Source: Beroe ovata (Eukaryota; Ctenophora; Nuda; Beroida; Beroidae). From it: a stretch of 23,242 bases of DNA. The position numbers and the translations under genes are program-made. The stretch lies in assembly GCA_946803715.1 (NCBI GenBank), contig CAMPET010000398.1:13627-36868 (forward strand). Reading direction: 5' to 3'. Positions 10,501 through 16,994 of this stretch are shown here, in pieces (position 1 is the stretch's first letter; each line of letters begins with the position of its first letter). The notes beneath the pieces were generated by a model that did not search any database, was not told the origin of the DNA, and saw only the letters and a list, made by a program, of their open reading frames with translations.

Positions 10501-12315
10501 GTGATGGAAGCCAAGGCTAAGGTCAGTTTAATCAGCATCCTTTTATGTTCATTATCTTTGTTTCTTAGCGATCAAAGTTAACCAACTCCACTGAGGCGGA
10601 AACCAGTGACCACAAAATACGAACCAATTTTACCCGGAAATTAACATCCCTACCAACTCTTCCTCAGGACATCCGTCTTCTTGGCGAACTGTTCGCATCA
10701 CTCTTCAAAGAGGAACTCATGAACGCTGACGGTTTCCTCAACGGGTTCCAGCCCACATTTGAGTGTGCGCAGGACCTGGCCATTGATGTTCCCGCCATCT
10801 ACACTAATCTTGGTAAACTCATGGGAGAGTGCTTCGCTCAGGAGCATCTAACTCTGAAGGTGATCAGAAGTGCGCTGGAACCACTCCGATCATCGGATAA
10901 GGCTGGAGTTGTCTTGTGCGAGGTAAGGAAGAGGGGAGGGAGGGAGGGGGATTCGAGCTCTGTTTCTAGAGATTTTTCCTTCTGTTTAATTAAGATACTC
11001 AGTGGAACCCTGAATTTTTGCGGTTTTTCCAACTGAAGAATTGGTTCGATCATGCCGTTACAGACTCTGGTTTTGACAGAGAATGGCCATTCCCCCAGAT
11101 AATCAAGACATCAGTGGAAATACTGGGGAGTAAGGGAAGTATGGAGGTGCAGAAGAGATGGGGAAAGGAGAAGATGTCGTGGAGTGACCTGTGTGACAAC
11201 CCTGTCGAGCTTATGGAGAAGTGAGTAATGAGATGTCTTCAGTGCAGTGGACATTCATAGTCTGGACATTGTTCATTTGTGTGTTAAAGTATCCCAATTG
11301 TGTGTTCAAGTGTCTGTAGGTTGTGGGAATTACCACTCGCAGTGAGAGCCTCACATACAAATTATAGAAAATCTTCTTCAACCCATCCTTCCCTTTAGGT
11401 ACAAATTGGACTATTTATCGTCCTCAACAGAGCCCAAGGACGATACCAGACGAGATGCCGAACTCGACATCACGTTACAGCTCCGATCGTTGTTACAGGA
11501 CGATACCAAGAGCCAAGATGACGTCTTCACCTTCATTGATGTAAGAATAACTAAAAGATTCTCCCAGTCTGAGAGCCGAATCTACGCTTATTAGCTTGTT
11601 TTAACCCGTCCTCTTTTCCCGGACAGCAAAATATCCCTGTTCCCGCACGGAGGGAAAGCCAGTTCATCAAGGATCTGATGACCGTTGCGTTTGAGTTCTG
11701 CTGCGATGCAGATCCCAAGGATGTGTCCAAGTGCACTATATCAGACACCAACTTTAACAGAGTTGATCCCATTCTCAAGAAATACCTGCAGGTAGATAAG
11801 AGCAACCCCTGGATTCCCCCCCTCCTTCCTACACATTGTGAATCATCCACCTCTCACCTGTTTCCGATCAGTGGCCGCGATTTTAACAATATACTCCATC
11901 CTCAGAGCGACAAAGATAACAAAGAATGTGAACTGTACGCACTTGATGCTATTCAGCTGTCAATTCACAATATGAAGCACCCCAGAAGTGAGTTCTCGTC
12001 CTTCCAACAACACCATAGCAACAATAATCGTTCTTAGCAACAATTATCTCCATAGCAACATCTATTGTTGGAGCAACTTTTAATCTCCATGACAACAGCC
12101 GTACTAAAACCCTCATCTTTTCAGTGCTCGCTCAGGAAATCTTCGCTAAACTCGACGACAGTGAAACCGTATCGGAAGACGGATTTCGACATTGGCGAGA
12201 ACACGGCGAAGAGCTCCTCGGAAATGGTGTGATGCGCTCAAATCTCAAAAGATTCTTCGAAGATCTCAGTAATAACGAAAGTGACTCAGACCATTCCGAA
12301 ACGGCTAAAGCGTAG
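4095..12315 (+). CDS. EIF4G: Eukaryotic translation initiation factor 4 gamma (eIF4G), 3' complete, 5' unresolved
   Basis: Scaffold of the cytoplasmic cap-binding complex eIF4F; it binds eIF4E, eIF4A and eIF3. Exons that join in phase: 4095-4306, 4400-4565, 4727-4877, 5001-5151, 5628-5919, 6071-6366, 6496-6597, 7614-7764, 7854-8002, 8147-8324, 8483-8683, 9245-9357, 9484-9626, 9767-9905, 10075-10221, 10423-10521, 10668-10922, 11099-11220, 11399-11540, 11627-11791, 11906-11987, 12125-12315 (TAG). This path is 3,647 nt and stays open to the stop, about 1,214 codons from the first whole codon. Domains are, in order, an acidic Pro-rich N-terminus, an eIF4E-binding motif, MIF4G, an S/R/P-rich linker, MA3 and W2 with an acidic end. 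The eIF4E motif and W2 mark the eIF4G1/3 type rather than DAP5. The initiator Met and 5' exons are not identified. Exons at 6836-6986, 7088-7236, 7402-7463, 8819-8931 and 9052-9109 are second copies, left out of this path. Confidence 0.93.
4727..4877 (+). CDS. EIF4G: eIF4G exon carrying the eIF4E-binding motif, copy 1
   Basis: The exon encodes GHFRYSREEMMALREAQ, with Tyr-Ser-Arg-Glu-Glu-Met-Met at 4774-4794 fitting the canonical Tyr-x4-hydrophobic-hydrophobic eIF4E-binding consensus (usually Leu-Leu or Leu-Met; Met-Met here is a mild variant). It sits upstream of MIF4G, as expected. The acceptor is CGACAG|G. The donor AG|GTGATT leaves two bases that join phase-perfectly to the Arg/Ser-rich exon at 5001. 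A near-identical copy is at 6071-6366. Confidence 0.85.
5001..5151 (+). CDS. EIF4G: eIF4G Arg/Ser-rich exon between the eIF4E site and MIF4G
   Basis: The acceptor is CTCGACAG. The exon begins with the one base that completes an Arg codon, then encodes ASNHFVPTWEKES, followed by an Arg-Ser/Gly stretch and a Met/Asn-rich part. The donor is GTG|GTCAGT after 5151, phase 0, matching the phase-0 exon at 5628. This exon is single-copy in the window, unlike its neighbours. Confidence 0.7.
5297..5308 (+). pseudogene. Truncated start of the MIF4G-entry exon, cut by 'n' at 5309
   Basis: Twelve bases after CTCCAG repeat the first twelve of the exon at 5628. The intron upstream (about 5227-5296) also repeats that at 5555-5627. 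The sequence then hits the ambiguous base at 5309 and jumps to sequence belonging to an exon located at 9767. This is a junction, not a usable exon. Confidence 0.8.
5310..5450 (+). pseudogene. Displaced partial copy of the eIF4G linker exon found at 9767-9905
   Basis: From 5311 this repeats the exon encoding MLAKGGHKQKLVPGRTSS and on to SAHAIAG, then its donor GGG|GTAAGTGATAACA. Differences from the downstream copy are few (for example Lys for Arg near the end). In gene order it is misplaced, because MIF4G exons must come first. It lies directly after the 'n' at 5309, so a contig misjoin is the simplest explanation; a real segmental duplication is possible. Confidence 0.85.
5455..5545 (+). 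pseudogene. Scrambled fragment of the MIF4G exon-2 end and following intron
   Basis: The stretch GCCAACCTGTGCAAGG at 5473-5488 repeats the end of the exon at 6496-6597. The intron bases after it are also repeated, but about 100 bp present at 6625-6705 are missing, and the donor reads GCAAGG instead of GTAAGG. By about 5540 it passes into the intron that leads to the exon at 5628. There is no 'n' here. The rearrangement has short shared bases (CTG, ATCC) at its joints. Confidence 0.75.
5628..5919 (+). CDS. EIF4G: Fused exon: MIF4G start joined in frame to a second Pro/Glu-rich exon
   Basis: The acceptor is CTCCAG. The exon encodes TRKKSSNAWLPKREEAP then MDANQKVLKSLRGN and ILNKITPQN, the opening helix of MIF4G. 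At about 5765 it changes abruptly, still in frame, into a copy of the exon at 4400 (TTPTPLSPAATTPVVEEE). It ends at the same GAAG|GTAGGA donor as that exon. An 18-bp unit encoding EEKTPE is tandemly doubled relative to the first copy. Phase is compatible with neighbours on both sides. It may be a real in-frame exon fusion or a join of two haplotype fragments. Confidence 0.6.
6071..6366 (+). CDS. EIF4G: Fused exon: second eIF4E-binding motif joined to MIF4G start
   Basis: Copy 2 of the eIF4E-site exon. Tyr-Ser-Arg-Glu-Glu-Met-Met is at 6118-6138, and after CAGAGG the reading frame runs directly into LPKREEAPSKDLDANQKVLK and the first MIF4G helices (NFKDLSVQILQL). In copy 1 a donor (GAG|GTGATT) follows the same residues. 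Here the bases TTACCT replace it, so the donor is lost and the exons are contiguous. The join shares GGT between both parents. The exon ends TTG|GTGGGT at 6366, phase 0, and splices in frame to 6496. Confidence 0.7.
6496..8683 (+). CDS. EIF4G: eIF4G MIF4G domain exons
   Basis: MIF4G is a HEAT-like helical domain that binds eIF4A (and eIF3/RNA). Exon 6496-6597 encodes GIDNNEKLEIAVEIIFEKAV and the conserved YANLC; 7614-7764 encodes KFPEEQNPKVSPFRK and LLNRCQKEFF; 7854-8002 encodes GNINFIGELYNL; 8147-8324 encodes CVMNLLNKKDD and LSKLYTTVGKKLEAE; 8483-8683 encodes YRIRFMIQDVMELRENNW followed by VPRR. These are hallmark eIF4G positions (LLNRCQ, GNIxFIGEL, RIRFMxQD, NWVPRR). The acceptors and donors are canonical and the phases agree. 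A second copy of three of these exons lies at 6836-7463. Confidence 0.95.
6836..7463 (+). pseudogene. Duplicate MIF4G exons (allelic or tandem copy), broken at 'n' 7464
   Basis: Exons 6836-6986, 7088-7236 and a truncated 7402-7463 match 7614-7764, 7854-8002 and 8147-8208. The protein differs at four places in the first exon (Ile/Ser, Pro/Gln, Lys/Thr, Glu/Lys) and three in the second (Arg/Lys, Pro/Leu, Ser/Thr). The introns also align, with indels. The third exon stops within its coding sequence at 7464 and resumes in the intron upstream of the next copy. Using both copies would put two sets of the same MIF4G helices in one protein, which is implausible. Confidence 0.85.
8003..8146 (+). other. 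Stop-free 144-bp intron within MIF4G
   Basis: Between exons 7854-8002 and 8147-8324 this intron is 48 codons long, a multiple of three, and has no stop in the coding frame, so reading through it keeps MIF4G open. The corresponding intron in the other copy (7237-7401, 165 bp) has TAA as its second codon. The donor GTATTAGG is weak and the acceptor is CCACAG. Confidence 0.8.
8325..8482. repeat. Intron built of a degenerate TTGACACCACTT repeat
   Basis: The intron is almost entirely 17-20-bp degenerate units of CTTGACACCACTTNNC type, with pyrimidine-rich spacers that also supply the polypyrimidine tract before CCCCCAG. The same core unit forms the 17-bp array at 22963-23242 in an intron of the coiled-coil gene. 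Confidence 0.85.
8819..9109 (+). pseudogene. Duplicate linker exons, broken at 'n' 9110
   Basis: Exon 8819-8931 (TDSRDERHMKGSRDGRDKDY and on to LDLSKLAPQ) and truncated exon 9052-9109 match 9245-9357 and 9484-9541. At 9110 the sequence jumps back to intron bases equivalent to 8715 onward. The introns align with small indels. This is the same contig-end pattern as at 7464. Confidence 0.87.
9245..10221 (+). CDS. EIF4G: eIF4G linker exons between MIF4G and MA3
   Basis: Exons 9245-9357, 9484-9626, 9767-9905 and 10075-10221. They encode a charged segment with VPKKINTPLDLSKLAP, a Gly/Ser-rich part (KWGRGSGTGSGTNSPLSGS), NRFDMLAKGGHKQK, and an Arg/Ser/Pro stretch RRTPSRSPVRTPSQSPDR. The last resembles proline-directed phosphorylation sites. 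The end of the last exon (LADEEIQRKTKSILSEYF) opens MA3. Order and content follow animal eIF4G1/3. The short motif around Asn-Arg-Phe is also conserved in vertebrates. Confidence 0.9.
10075..11220 (+). CDS. EIF4G: eIF4G MA3 domain exons
   Basis: MA3 is the second HEAT-type domain and a modulatory eIF4A site. Exon 10075-10221 supplies the first helix (EEIQRKTKSILSEYFEIEEL), 10423-10521 EAIDCVKEELKLV and on to AAITLVMEAKAK, 10668-10922 LLGELFASLFKEEL through VPAIYTNLGKLMGECF to KAGVVLCE, and 11099-11220 the closing helices IIKTSVEILG and KMSWSDLC. Splice phases are 0, 0, 0 and then 2. Just upstream of 11099 a second AG (before ACTCTGG, 11063) could serve as an acceptor, but 11099 fits phase and homology better. 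Confidence 0.93.
11399..12315 (+). CDS. EIF4G: eIF4G W2 (eIF5C-like) domain exons and stop
   Basis: Exons 11399-11540, 11627-11791, 11906-11987 and 12125-12315. They encode DITLQLRSLLQDDTKSQDDV, ESQFIKDLMTVAFEFCC, RVDPILKKYLQ, ELYALDAIQLSIHNM and MLAQEIFAKLDDSETVSEDG and on to FRHWREHGEE, followed by the acidic tail NNESDSDHSETAKA and TAG at 12313. An aromatic/acidic C-terminal W2 ending is expected; in animal eIF4G it binds the kinase Mnk. No AATAAA is close behind the stop. Confidence 0.93.
12017..12080. repeat. Degenerate 18-19-bp tandem repeat with AGCAAC core
   Basis: In the last EIF4G intron AGCAAC recurs at 12017, 12036, 12054 and 12072, at spacings of 19, 18 and 18 bp. The three upstream units share CATAGCAAC or CTTAGCAAC. 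AGCAAC also fits an RFX X-box half-site, but the other half is poor in each unit. Confidence 0.7.
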
Positions 12316-12620
12316 GCGGGTGACACTAGTTTTTATAGTTATGAATAATTTCGTGAATACGGTGATGTGTAATTGGGGTGCTTTATTTATAAGTTATTTC
12401 CCTGGCTCGATGCCAGTTCAAGTGACGCTAAAGATGCAGGTGATGACGCTTGGAGGATTTAGTGTCACGATGTGGGAAGCCCTCCTTATCACTCTGCTGG
12501 AACTATACTTCAGTCTCACTTTAGAACGGACTATTGACCAGCGTGAGGACAGGGGAATGATTTCCTCGCTGCAACATCTACTCTCACAATTATCCTCATT
12601 TTATCGAGAATAGCACATCC

Positions 12621-12678
12621 CGCTCTCACGCGCCATTCTGCGTGTGCCCTCACGCGTGAGATAATACAACGCGTTGCT
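12621..12678. promoter_or_regulatory. ACGCGT-rich module 1
   Basis: Contains CTCACGCGCC, the 12-bp palindrome CTCACGCGTGAG at 12649-12660, and ACAACGCGTTGC. It resembles the module at 12941-13000 in motif order. ACGCGT is an MluI-cell-cycle-box type core in other organisms; its role here is inferred only. Confidence 0.35.
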
Positions 12679-12940
12679 CCAGCTCATTCCTTTTGACAAG
12701 ATCCGTGTCACCTAGTCAGACGAGTGCGCCGCACTTTCCCCGTACTTCGCTCGGAAATCCTCCCACTCCTCTCCCCGGGACTTATTGCAGTTTTCTCTCT
12801 TCCCGCCCGGGGATTCGGCGATGTTTCCACACATCTCCCCTCCCTCAGTGGGTGATTTGGGCTGAAATCGGGGGAATTGTGGTGCATGTCTGCAAAGGAA
12901 TCTGTCTCTGGAGCTTTCCTCCTCCTCCTCTGTCCTCATT

Positions 12941-13000
12941 GGTCACGCGTGATTCAGGTCTCACGCGTTATATCAGGTGTCACGTTATATAACGCGTTGT
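12941..13000. promoter_or_regulatory. ACGCGT-rich module 2
   Basis: Contains GGTCACGCGTGA, TCTCACGCGTTA, GTGTCACGTTA and TATAACGCGTTG in 60 bp. With module 1 it flanks the more GC-rich stretch 12680-12940, which suggests a promoter or CpG-rich regulatory island. Confidence 0.35.
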
Positions 13001-14287
13001 TATGGTTACGACCATCAGTTTTGTGCTCTATCTCTGGATTTTGGTTTCTTTTGTACTATTAACTGTAAGGCTATTTATTATATATACTACCAACTAACAC
13101 CTGTCCTTGGCCCTGCTTATTTTCTTACTGATGATCGATAAGATTTTTAATATAAAAGACCCTTTTATTTCGTTTTTAAGTGGTTTACTTATTTACTTAT
13201 CGCTGATTTAGAATTTAATGTTTTTAGAGGTGTGTATAAGGAGAGCACTATCGCAGCAATTTTCTCTGTCTAACGCGAAAGATCTTAATGCAGACCGTCT
13301 TTTCCACGCATATAGTAGTACAGCGGACTAAAACCAATAAAAAATGAAAAAAAATGTTGAGAAAAATTCGTTTGTTGGTATAAACAGTGGTGATATAATT
13401 GGACATGTACTAATTTAACTGAAGCGATCACTATTTTTCGGACCACAGGACTGTCTAAGTTTACTGTGTAAACCGCAGTTCCTGAGCTCTCATCCTATTC
13501 TCGGAGTAAATAATTTCCCAAAACTTCAATGCTGATCTCCGAGGATAGAATTTTTTCCAGGATTAAAAATCTGACTTTTATAGTGATCGCTTTTGATTTC
13601 ATCAGTGCAGTTGTGCGCTTCAGTCAAGTCCAGACGACTTGCAGATCGTTTCTCCCACTTTTATTTTCATATTTCTGGACTTCTACTTCTAGCGAAGCGG
13701 CCGGCTGTACCTCTTTTTTGTTTGTATCAAGATTTTTATTTGATGCTTCTTTCCGTCAAATTTTATAGTAGTGTACTATGGGTGAGAAGGTGTTGCAATT
13801 GGAAAATGTAACGGATTGAAATGAACAAGACTTGAAGTTGAGATTTCACATGCTCTTGGTTACATTTTCCATTTGTTTGCTGAAGAATCTTGTATTGAAT
13901 TTGGTGACATTTTCAGCTTTCATATACAAACCGGTCAACGCTTAATAAGAGAAGTTAGTTCTCTCTCTCTCTCTTGTTTGTTTCTCAGAATTTTACAGAT
14001 ACAACTGTTTTCGATTGAGGAGTTATGAAGAGCCGTCTGTATTTTAACAATTTGATTAAAACAGTTGGCACTGATAATTAGGACAGAATGCTTGTAACAA
14101 TTTGACAAAAGTGTGCCGTGGTCATGTACTTGATGAGGATATTCGTGACCCACTTTCCCACAGACTAATCTACGAACAGGACGGGCTTGGTGTGGGGCCT
14201 TGCTCAGCCTGAGTATTCCCGAGGTGTCAGTTGGGGATGAGGAGAATCGGACTCTGTGGGGCGGATTCACCGGTTCTTCCCTCATAT

Positions 14288-14369
14288 CACGTGTGAATGG
14301 CACGTGTGTTCTGTGTGACACGTTACCTGGCGACCGTGTCACGTGCTAATGTAGGGGGGTCACGTGACC
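14288..14369. promoter_or_regulatory. Cluster of CACGTG E-boxes with an X-box-like site
   Basis: CACGTG occurs at 14288, 14301, 14340 and 14361, with CACGTT at 14318. The last lies in the 12-bp palindrome GGTCACGTGACC. Between them GTTACC-T-GGCGAC (14322-14334) fits the RFX X-box (GTNRCC, spacer, RGYAAC) with one mismatch. bHLH-ZIP factors such as USF, MYC or TFE bind CACGTG. The target gene is not evident, as the nearest start codon is over 2 kb away. Confidence 0.5.
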
Positions 14370-14977
14370 AGGTTTTTGGTAGGTTGTGCTGGCACAATAA
14401 TTATGAGATATGTGTATTCGCATTGCTAGGTTTTGTATGCATTCTAATTTATTATTTGTACGTGAAACACCGCCTTATTTTGGATATGAGCGAATTTTGG
14501 AGCATCAATTTTGCAAACATGGAAGCAGTAATATATTGGTCAACAATGGCCCTGGTGAAATGAGAAATTTAATAGCAGTGAAACGTAGTATTGCTCGGTG
14601 ACCCCTTCCTGGAAAACTTGTGGTTAATTGATCAATTAATTTATGTGTGAAATATAATTGATGTGTAATCCATGATGGTGTTGATCGAGTACAAGCATTT
14701 ATAACTTAGATTCTAAAGCTGCTTTAGTTTCTTGGTTCTTCGCACGTACAAGTAAAACTAATGATTATTGATAACGATACAGATGAGAAAAACCACGTGG
14801 GTAACTTGAACTTGAGAAATCCTAAGTAAAACTTGAAAGAGTTGAACTTTGATGCTAAAACAGTAAAACTCCCGAGCACTGAAAGTTGGATGCTAGATGT
14901 GTGCAATGATTATCGAACTAAATTTAGCAACATAGCTCAAACTGTAAGTTGAAGTCCAAAGCTAAAGTACGGTCCTT

Positions 14978-16463
14978 CTAGTGAGCAATTAGTGCCCTGC
15001 AAAGTAACCCAAGGATCAGTAAGAAACCCGAAATCTTGGCAGAGTCTGCGTTGTTACAGTTCTCCGTATCACACTCTTCACAATATCCAGCGGTCAGCTG
15101 TGAGCTTACTTCGCACGGACCACACCCACCAAATTTTGCAGTGAACTGATCAGCAGATTTTGCGTTAGCCCCCGGCCTAGTGGAAAATTAAAGTTGAATC
15201 AATTGTGAATTGATTTGTGAGTGTAACAATTGCATTTACTTTTAGTTTTACATATTTGGGATCACTACTCAGTAAAAGTAAAACTAAACTAAAACACTAA
15301 CTTGATTACTTGAAAACACTCGAGAAACTAGGACAGTACATACACACGTCACAGTCACACTGCACACAATCACATGTGTAGATCATGATTCATTGATAAT
15401 GATTCAACTTCCAGTTGGAGCCGCGCAGCTTGTCAGATGTTACCTGACCTTGCCAGATGTTATCTGTCCACTGTTTCTTGCGCGCGCCGTGCGCACGAAA
15501 TTGAAACAGTGGACAGATAACATCCGGCAAATGCAAACCTAACCTGTTTCTTGCGCGCGGCGAAGCAATAAGCAGGTCAGGTTACATCTGACAAATTGAA
15601 TTAAATTTAAATAAGCAATCAAAGGCCCGCCGCGCGCATGGAACAGAGGTCAGATTAAGTTTGCGCCGCGCGCGCAAAACACAAAACGAAATTCTCGACA
15701 GGGTCTATCATCGATCCGATCGACAAAAAAATTAGGATCTTGTTTGTAGGATTTCACCCTACCCTTGCTGGCGGGATTGTATCTCTGGCAAGGAATGGAA
15801 ATTGCGCGCACCGACGGTAGGGTAAAATCCTACAAGAATCTTGTGAGTAGAGAATTATCGAGAATTCTTACTTGTTGCATTTAATTGCTGTCGATTTCAG
15901 TCTGAAGCATGTAGTCTCCTCCTTATTCTGTTGCCACTCACTCTCTCCAACATCCCATGACCAACTATGACAAGAAAATGGTTCTCCAATTGTTTGGGTT
16001 GGCTTGTTGCATGATTCTGGAAAGTCATGATTACTAATTCACTAATTATCATAACAGTTTCAGCTTATCTCATTTACTGAACCTAATAATGGCTTATTAG
16101 CATTTTAATGAAAATGCAGCTTTCACCTTCAACACTCCCATCACATGACTGGCAAAGGATGCCTTCAGTTTCACCAAGACATCTACCACATGCATATGGT
16201 GTTTCCTTAGGCCACCCAGTATACTCCGCAAATATTGGCTTGAGGGCATAAGGGTAAAAATAAAAATTCATTGTTTACAGTATTAAAGTTTTGACAACTA
16301 CAAACGATAGTTCGAATACTGACTATTGACCAACCTGGCTACACCTGATTTTGGTTTTCTCACAGACAGTTCCATCACCTGATCCATCAGCAGTTTGAAC
16401 ACACATTATATTGGTTCCACACACATGTGAGGCTAAGATTGCGAGTATACACCACAAATACAT
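14978..16463 (-). CDS. Secreted GPI-anchored cysteine-rich protein, Ly6/uPAR-like
   Basis: Four exons on the minus strand: 16335-16463 (ATG at 16463), 16127-16238, 15872-16016 and 14978-15176 (TAG). All phases match, giving 194 residues. Residues 1-16 (MYLWCILAILASHVCG) are a signal peptide. Sixteen cysteines follow, including CxxC pairs at 60/63, 72/75, 147/150 and 161/164. The ending CEECDTENCNN has the C-x4-C-N signature that closes Ly6/three-finger domains. A final hydrophobic segment (GFLLILGLLCRALIAH) after small residues (ADSAKISG) fits a GPI-anchor signal. Inferred: an extracellular membrane-tethered protein; ligand unknown. The cysteine spacing of the first half is not classical Ly6, so it may be two modules or another Cys-rich fold. 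It is head to head with the coiled-coil gene. Confidence 0.78.
15430..15594. repeat. Nested inverted repeats with GCGCGC-rich loops
   Basis: The outer arms 15430-15449 and 15575-15594 pair at 19 of 20 positions. The inner arms 15450-15477 and 15503-15530 pair at 27 of 28 positions. The two left arms are themselves related (TTGYCAGATGTTA). The direct repeat CTGTTTCTTGCGCGCG occurs at 15471 and 15544. Fold-back or MITE-like; no coding capacity. Confidence 0.9.
15744..15835. repeat. Inverted repeat, 20-bp arms
   Basis: The arms 15744-15763 and 15816-15835 (GTAGGATTT and AAATCCTAC ends) pair at 19 of 20 positions around a 52-nt loop that again contains GCGCGC. It lies in the same intron as the nested repeats and may belong to the same element family. 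Confidence 0.88.
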
Positions 16464-16994
16464 CTGATGATATCATCCATTAGCAAGAAAATGTGATAAT
16501 GGATAAATGGTTTCAAAAATATGTTAAGAAATATTACTATCTGCATTATGGAGAGGCAACTTGCAAGAACAATATAAGACAGTCAATAGTTTAAAGCAAT
16601 GAAAGCATTATGGAGTTTCTTGAATAAAGCCACTGCCTGTAGTAATAGCAGTGAAATCAGTGGGTGGTGGGTGATCACGTTTCTGTCTATGCTAAATTCC
16701 CATATATTAGCAGTATGTGGGATAAGCAAAACAATGACTTGCAGTTCGCTCCACAATTAATATGAATTTTCCTTATTATTTTGTTTGATGGACGAAGCCT
16801 GTCAGAAGTGGTATATTCACAAGATCACTTTCTGAGAAATATAGGGGTAGTCCTCTGAGTGTTTATATAAAAATACAAGAGCACAGCAAGTCTTGATGCT
16901 GAATTCAAATGTCAAGGAATGTTGTTTTGATAAATAAACCAGCCTATTCCCCAGTGTATGATGACAGCTATATGGGCTCTTATGGCATGCTGAC
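16464..16994. promoter_or_regulatory. Shared head-to-head intergenic region
   Basis: 531 bp between the Ly6-like ATG (minus) and the first coiled-coil ATG (plus). It includes the palindrome GATGATATCATC at 16466-16477. It must contain both 5' UTRs and probably both promoters. No clear TATA box or known motif stands out, and upstream non-coding exons cannot be excluded. Confidence 0.45.

Larger units (their letters stand above)
12316..14977. other. Gap between EIF4G and the Ly6-like gene, no supported gene
   Basis: Both strands carry open frames up to 135 codons (13935-14342 minus; 12693-12992 plus overlapping 12712-12939 minus). None matches a family I know, and none chains with phase-matched exons. 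The stretch holds the two ACGCGT modules and the E-box cluster, with AT-rich DNA between. It may include the EIF4G 3' UTR and regulatory DNA. Confidence 0.55.
15177..15871 (-). other. Third intron of the Ly6-like gene, structure-rich
   Basis: 695 bp, GTAAGA to CACTAG. In-frame TAA overlaps the donor (AA|GTAAGA reads AAG TAA), so an unspliced transcript would end right after Cys-Asn-Lys and lack the GPI-anchor exon. The intron contains nested inverted repeats at 15430-15594 and 15744-15835 and several GCGCGC runs. Confidence 0.7.

Noticed and set aside
12693-12992. Overlapping open frames on both strands in the GC-rich island
   Set aside because: GC-rich DNA tends to be open in both strands. 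The minus frame (12712-12939) has a plausible charged composition but no recognisable motif and no splice partner.
13935-14342. 135-codon minus-strand frame
   Set aside because: The N-terminal part overlaps the E-box cluster. I see no domain, no phase-matched exon and no low-complexity bias to support it, and the length is possible by chance.
16083-16271. 62-codon minus-strand Cys-rich frame as a stand-alone gene
   Set aside because: It is exon 2 of the Ly6-like gene plus flanking intron. The ATG lies upstream of the acceptor and the end reads through the GTGAAA donor.
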